A stretch of 64,000 nt of DNA from Rhizopus arrhizus (taxonomy: Eukaryota; Mucoromycota; Mucoromycetes; Mucorales; Rhizopodaceae). A model generated the notes under the pieces. That model was not told the origin of the DNA and ran no database searches. It was given only the letters and a program-made list of their open reading frames with translations. A program made the position numbers and the translations under genes. The stretch covers positions 1,226,591 through 1,290,590 of the forward strand of contig JAKZZE010000016.1 in assembly GCA_024220505.1 (NCBI GenBank), read 5' to 3'. Below are positions 61,558-64,000 of the stretch, one piece after another. The first letter of the stretch is position 1, and the number at the start of each line of letters is the position of its first letter.

Positions 61558-63191
61558 TTTTTAAAACAAATTATATATGGAAGAAAAAAAAAAAACATAA
61601 GTACAAATAAATTGAAGATGAACACAAAACAAGATGATACTTTTGTTTGTTCTACAAAAAAAGCGAAGAAAAAAAAGCCTTTGGAGTTAAAGATATTACA
61701 TTTAAATAAAAAAAAAAAGAAGAGAAAGTTTAAACTGTTTATGAATAGCCTCTCTGAATGTTTCAATAGTTAAACAGTATTAAAGAAGACTTATTTTTAA
61801 TCGATAGTGGTAACTGTAACACTGGTAAAATGAGGCTATAAAAAAAGTACTTTTTTTTTTTCCTTTTTTTTTTTTTTTCTTTTTTTTTAAACAAAACATT
61901 CTTTCTAAAAGGTAAGTTCTTAACATTATATATATTCTATTTCTATTCTTATGGTATTTTTTTTTTAGTAAAGTTGTGTTTGTTCCTTTCTTGATGTTTT
62001 AAATGGTCTTTATAAAGTCTCTCCCATGATTATCATTGCTTCTTTTACTTGTTAGTATAAGCTTGGCTGATGCTTTTTTTTCTTTTTTTTTTATCTCATG
62101 ATCCATCTAAAGCAAGGTACTATTACTTTTACTATATACTCAATAACTAATAATTATTATAGATGCGTACTGCTTCCTTTTTTTTTTTTTTTTACTTGTT
62201 GGTAAAGCTTAGCAAGGTTTTTCTCTTAGCCCATCTAAAGCAAGGTGTTATTATTTTTGCTACATATACTCAATAGCTAATAAATATTATAGATGTCTGC
62301 TGCTTTTTTAGTCGTTTGTATACGCTTAGCTAGTTTTCTTCCCATGGTCTATCTAAAGAAAGGTACTATTACTTTTATTATATATACACGATAGCTAATA
62401 ACTATTATAGATGAATGCTGCTTTGCTTTGGCCTTTTCTATCTCTTTTCTGCCTTTGCTTTGGTTCTTAAGTACTGATGTCTTTTCTTTTGCCTTTGAGT
62501 ACCCAAGTCCTTGAATCCTTGTGTCTTTGAATCCTCGAGCTTGGCTTTTTTTTGTCTTTTTTTCTTTTTTTTCTTTTTTTCTTTTTTTCTTTTTTTTCTT
62601 TTGAGAACTTTTTGAGTTCCACGAGACTAGTTGATGTATTTTTAGATTAGATGCTGCTATTCTGGTGACATTAGGTAAGTCAAGTACACTTTTAAAACGC
62701 TACAAGCAAAGAACTACTATGTATTGTTTATTATTATTTTATTTAATAAAAAAAAAAAGCTATTTTTTATAAACAAAATCCCTATTTTTTTGTATATATA
62801 AGCATATTATTGCAATATGAATGGTCAATAAAGAAGTATATAAAGCAATATAAGTGGTTCATAAGAAGTCATAAGGCAATAGGAGTGTTCGATGAAGAAG
62901 TATATAAGGCAATGAGCGGTCGATAAAAGAACAAAAAGGCATATAAAGTAATGTTTTAAAAGTATCATTCGTTGCCCAACGTTGATAGTATTAATTGAAA
63001 CGTAAAAATGGTTTGGTAAAAGAACACTAAACGACCTCCTCTTGCTTGCGTAAAAGTTATTTAACGATTACTGCTCTGCCCTCGAAATCGTTAAAAGAGC
63101 AATAAATTCAGTGGAGTTGCGTTAAACTTCGCGTTGTTGCGCTCATTTATGCTAAAAAACTACGTTAATATTCCAATTATTTGCAGTGTCT

Positions 63192-63655
63192 GGACATGCA
63201 GGTTCGAATCCTGCCTTCCTGCACGGTCACATGACTTCCTTAACGTGCGTCGTCTCTGGCTTTTCGGTGTGTCCCGCCTGTGGTTGCGTTGCGTGCCAGC
63301 TGGGTACTGGTCCACCTTCCCTCCCTTCGGTGTCCCCGTTGGTATTCCTTTCTGTTCTCTCTTTCTCCCTGGGTTTTGACGCCGCTGCTGTTCTAGTCGG
63401 TTTGCGTGTGGCTGTTTGGTGAGAAGCAATTATCAGCGTTGCAAGGATGCCCACCTCGGGGCTTAATGAAGCAATGTCTCTCTTTCTCTGTTTCCAAGTC
63501 TTCGCCTGTTCGCTTCAGCTAAAATAATCGCTCTGCTACCCTCCATTCCCTTCCCCCATACAGTTTGTATGCTTTCCCAGTTCGTTCTGTGGTCAAGCAA
63601 TTAATGAACACATATGTCGCCTGCATATTTGACAATAAAAAATAAAAAGTTTCGT
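63192..63655 (+). mobile_element. SINE-1, B box, body and 3' tail
   Basis: Resumes with a tRNA-like T arm (GCAGGTTCGAATCCTGC), then the GC-rich body shared with SINE-2, then TGTCGCCTGCATA and an A-rich tail (ACAATAAAAAATAAAAAG). With 48660-48715 the SINE is about 520 bp. Open frames in the GC-rich body are not conserved between the two SINEs. Confidence 0.88.
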
Positions 63656-63671
63656 CTATACTATCACGGCA
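63656..63671 (-). repeat. Target duplication of SINE-1 (tRNA-His nt -1 to +15)
   Basis: The 16 bases CTATACTATCACGGCA equal 48644-48659, which are position -1 to +15 of the intact tRNA-His on the minus strand. Here they abut the SINE tail and are followed by unique sequence, so this is not a tRNA gene. Confidence 0.92.
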
Positions 63672-64000
63672 CTTTTCTTTCGCTTTTGGTTCAAAGGTAA
63701 ACTTCACTCTTTTTTGGAAAAAGCCGATATCTCTGTCAAATCATCCATCCATCAACAATTTTACATCAATCGACGCCTTTTGACCTATACTTTTATTTGG
63801 TCCAACTCTTATTCGATATCTACATTACTTGTTGCTTAATCGTTGATCAAAGTTTGCATCCAAATGTCTTCAACAAGAAATACTAGAGGATCCAAATCCT
63901 GAATGCCGCCGCCGACCAATTCGTCCGACACGAAGTCCACAGTTCAAGTCTCAGTCACGCACTAGAAGCTGTCACTGCTCGTCTCTCTGCCTTAGAGCAG
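63672..64000 (+). other. Right flank with a possible gag-like start
   Basis: This is the sequence originally upstream of tRNA-His. An ATG at 63864 opens MSSTRNTRGSKS and then a stop. A neighbouring frame continues open to the window end with an Ala/Leu/Glu-rich, coiled-coil-like segment (HALEAVTARLSALEQ), as at the start of some retrotransposon Gag proteins. A frameshift or a splice would be needed to join them. Too short to identify. Confidence 0.25.

Larger units (their letters stand above)
55885..63188. mobile_element. CACTA-A element A5 (full length, both genes)
   Basis: 7304 bp without nested insertions, flanked by TCT at 55882-55884 and 63189-63191. The transposase-side end is of the A2 type (CACTGCAAATAATCGTTCC). 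The accessory-side end is of the A1/A3 type (inverse of CACTGCAAATAATTGGAAT). The gene bodies are of the A2 type, so the element looks like a recombinant. The transposase has one frameshift; the accessory gene is open. Confidence 0.93.

Noticed and set aside
63656..63671. Possible truncated tRNA-His gene
   Set aside because: It is only the 16-bp target duplication of SINE-1; the rest of the tRNA does not follow.

Overview
This window looks like a repeat-rich chromosomal segment of an early-diverging fungus. A Mucoromycota-like genome is my inference from the low GC, short introns with GT..AG borders, fungal-style CACTA elements with tnp2-type transposases, Tc1-like elements and a chromodomain Ty3 element. 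I found no host protein-coding gene. Everything codes for, or derives from, mobile elements, apart from two tRNA genes and short flanks.

The ancestral locus can be read out by peeling off insertions. It was a convergent pair of tRNA genes, tRNA-Glu(TTC) on + (36476-36547) and tRNA-His(GTG) on - (48588-48658), a few hundred bases apart. A tRNA-derived SINE inserted next to the 5' end of each tRNA gene. Each SINE made a 16-bp target duplication covering tRNA nucleotides -1 to +15, so each tRNA gene stayed whole. Both SINEs were then split near their internal B box by CACTA elements of one family, here called CACTA-A (ends CACTGCAAATAAT). SINE-2 holds A1 (10254-21459) and A2 (21463-36418). SINE-1 holds A3 (48716-53229), A4 (53233-55881) and A5 (55885-63188). 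In the second array the 3-bp target TCT occurs before, between and after all three elements.

Full CACTA-A copies are about 7.3 kb once later insertions are removed. They carry two convergent genes: a four-exon tnp2-type DDE transposase (886 aa in A2, the only copy with an open frame) and a four-exon Q-rich accessory protein (344-362 aa, open in four copies). A3 has lost almost all of its transposase but keeps the accessory gene. A4 and A6 are about 2.65-kb non-coding derivatives.

These elements are themselves loaded. A2 contains a 6-kb Ty3/chromovirus-type element with apparently identical LTRs and a decayed Tc1 copy just upstream of its accessory gene. A1 contains a second CACTA family, CACTA-B (ends CACTACGGCGCAAA). 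Between the tRNA genes lies a foldback element (36777-48470) holding a second CACTA-B copy with two Tc1-like elements inside it, plus two more Tc1-like elements. One of these two sits on the TA at the exact dyad of the foldback.

The left end (1-9705) is a large, near-perfect inverted repeat with arms of 4.3 kb and a 1.1-kb spacer. Its inner breakpoints coincide with the ends of two Tc1-like copies, which suggests ectopic recombination, or else an assembly fold-back.
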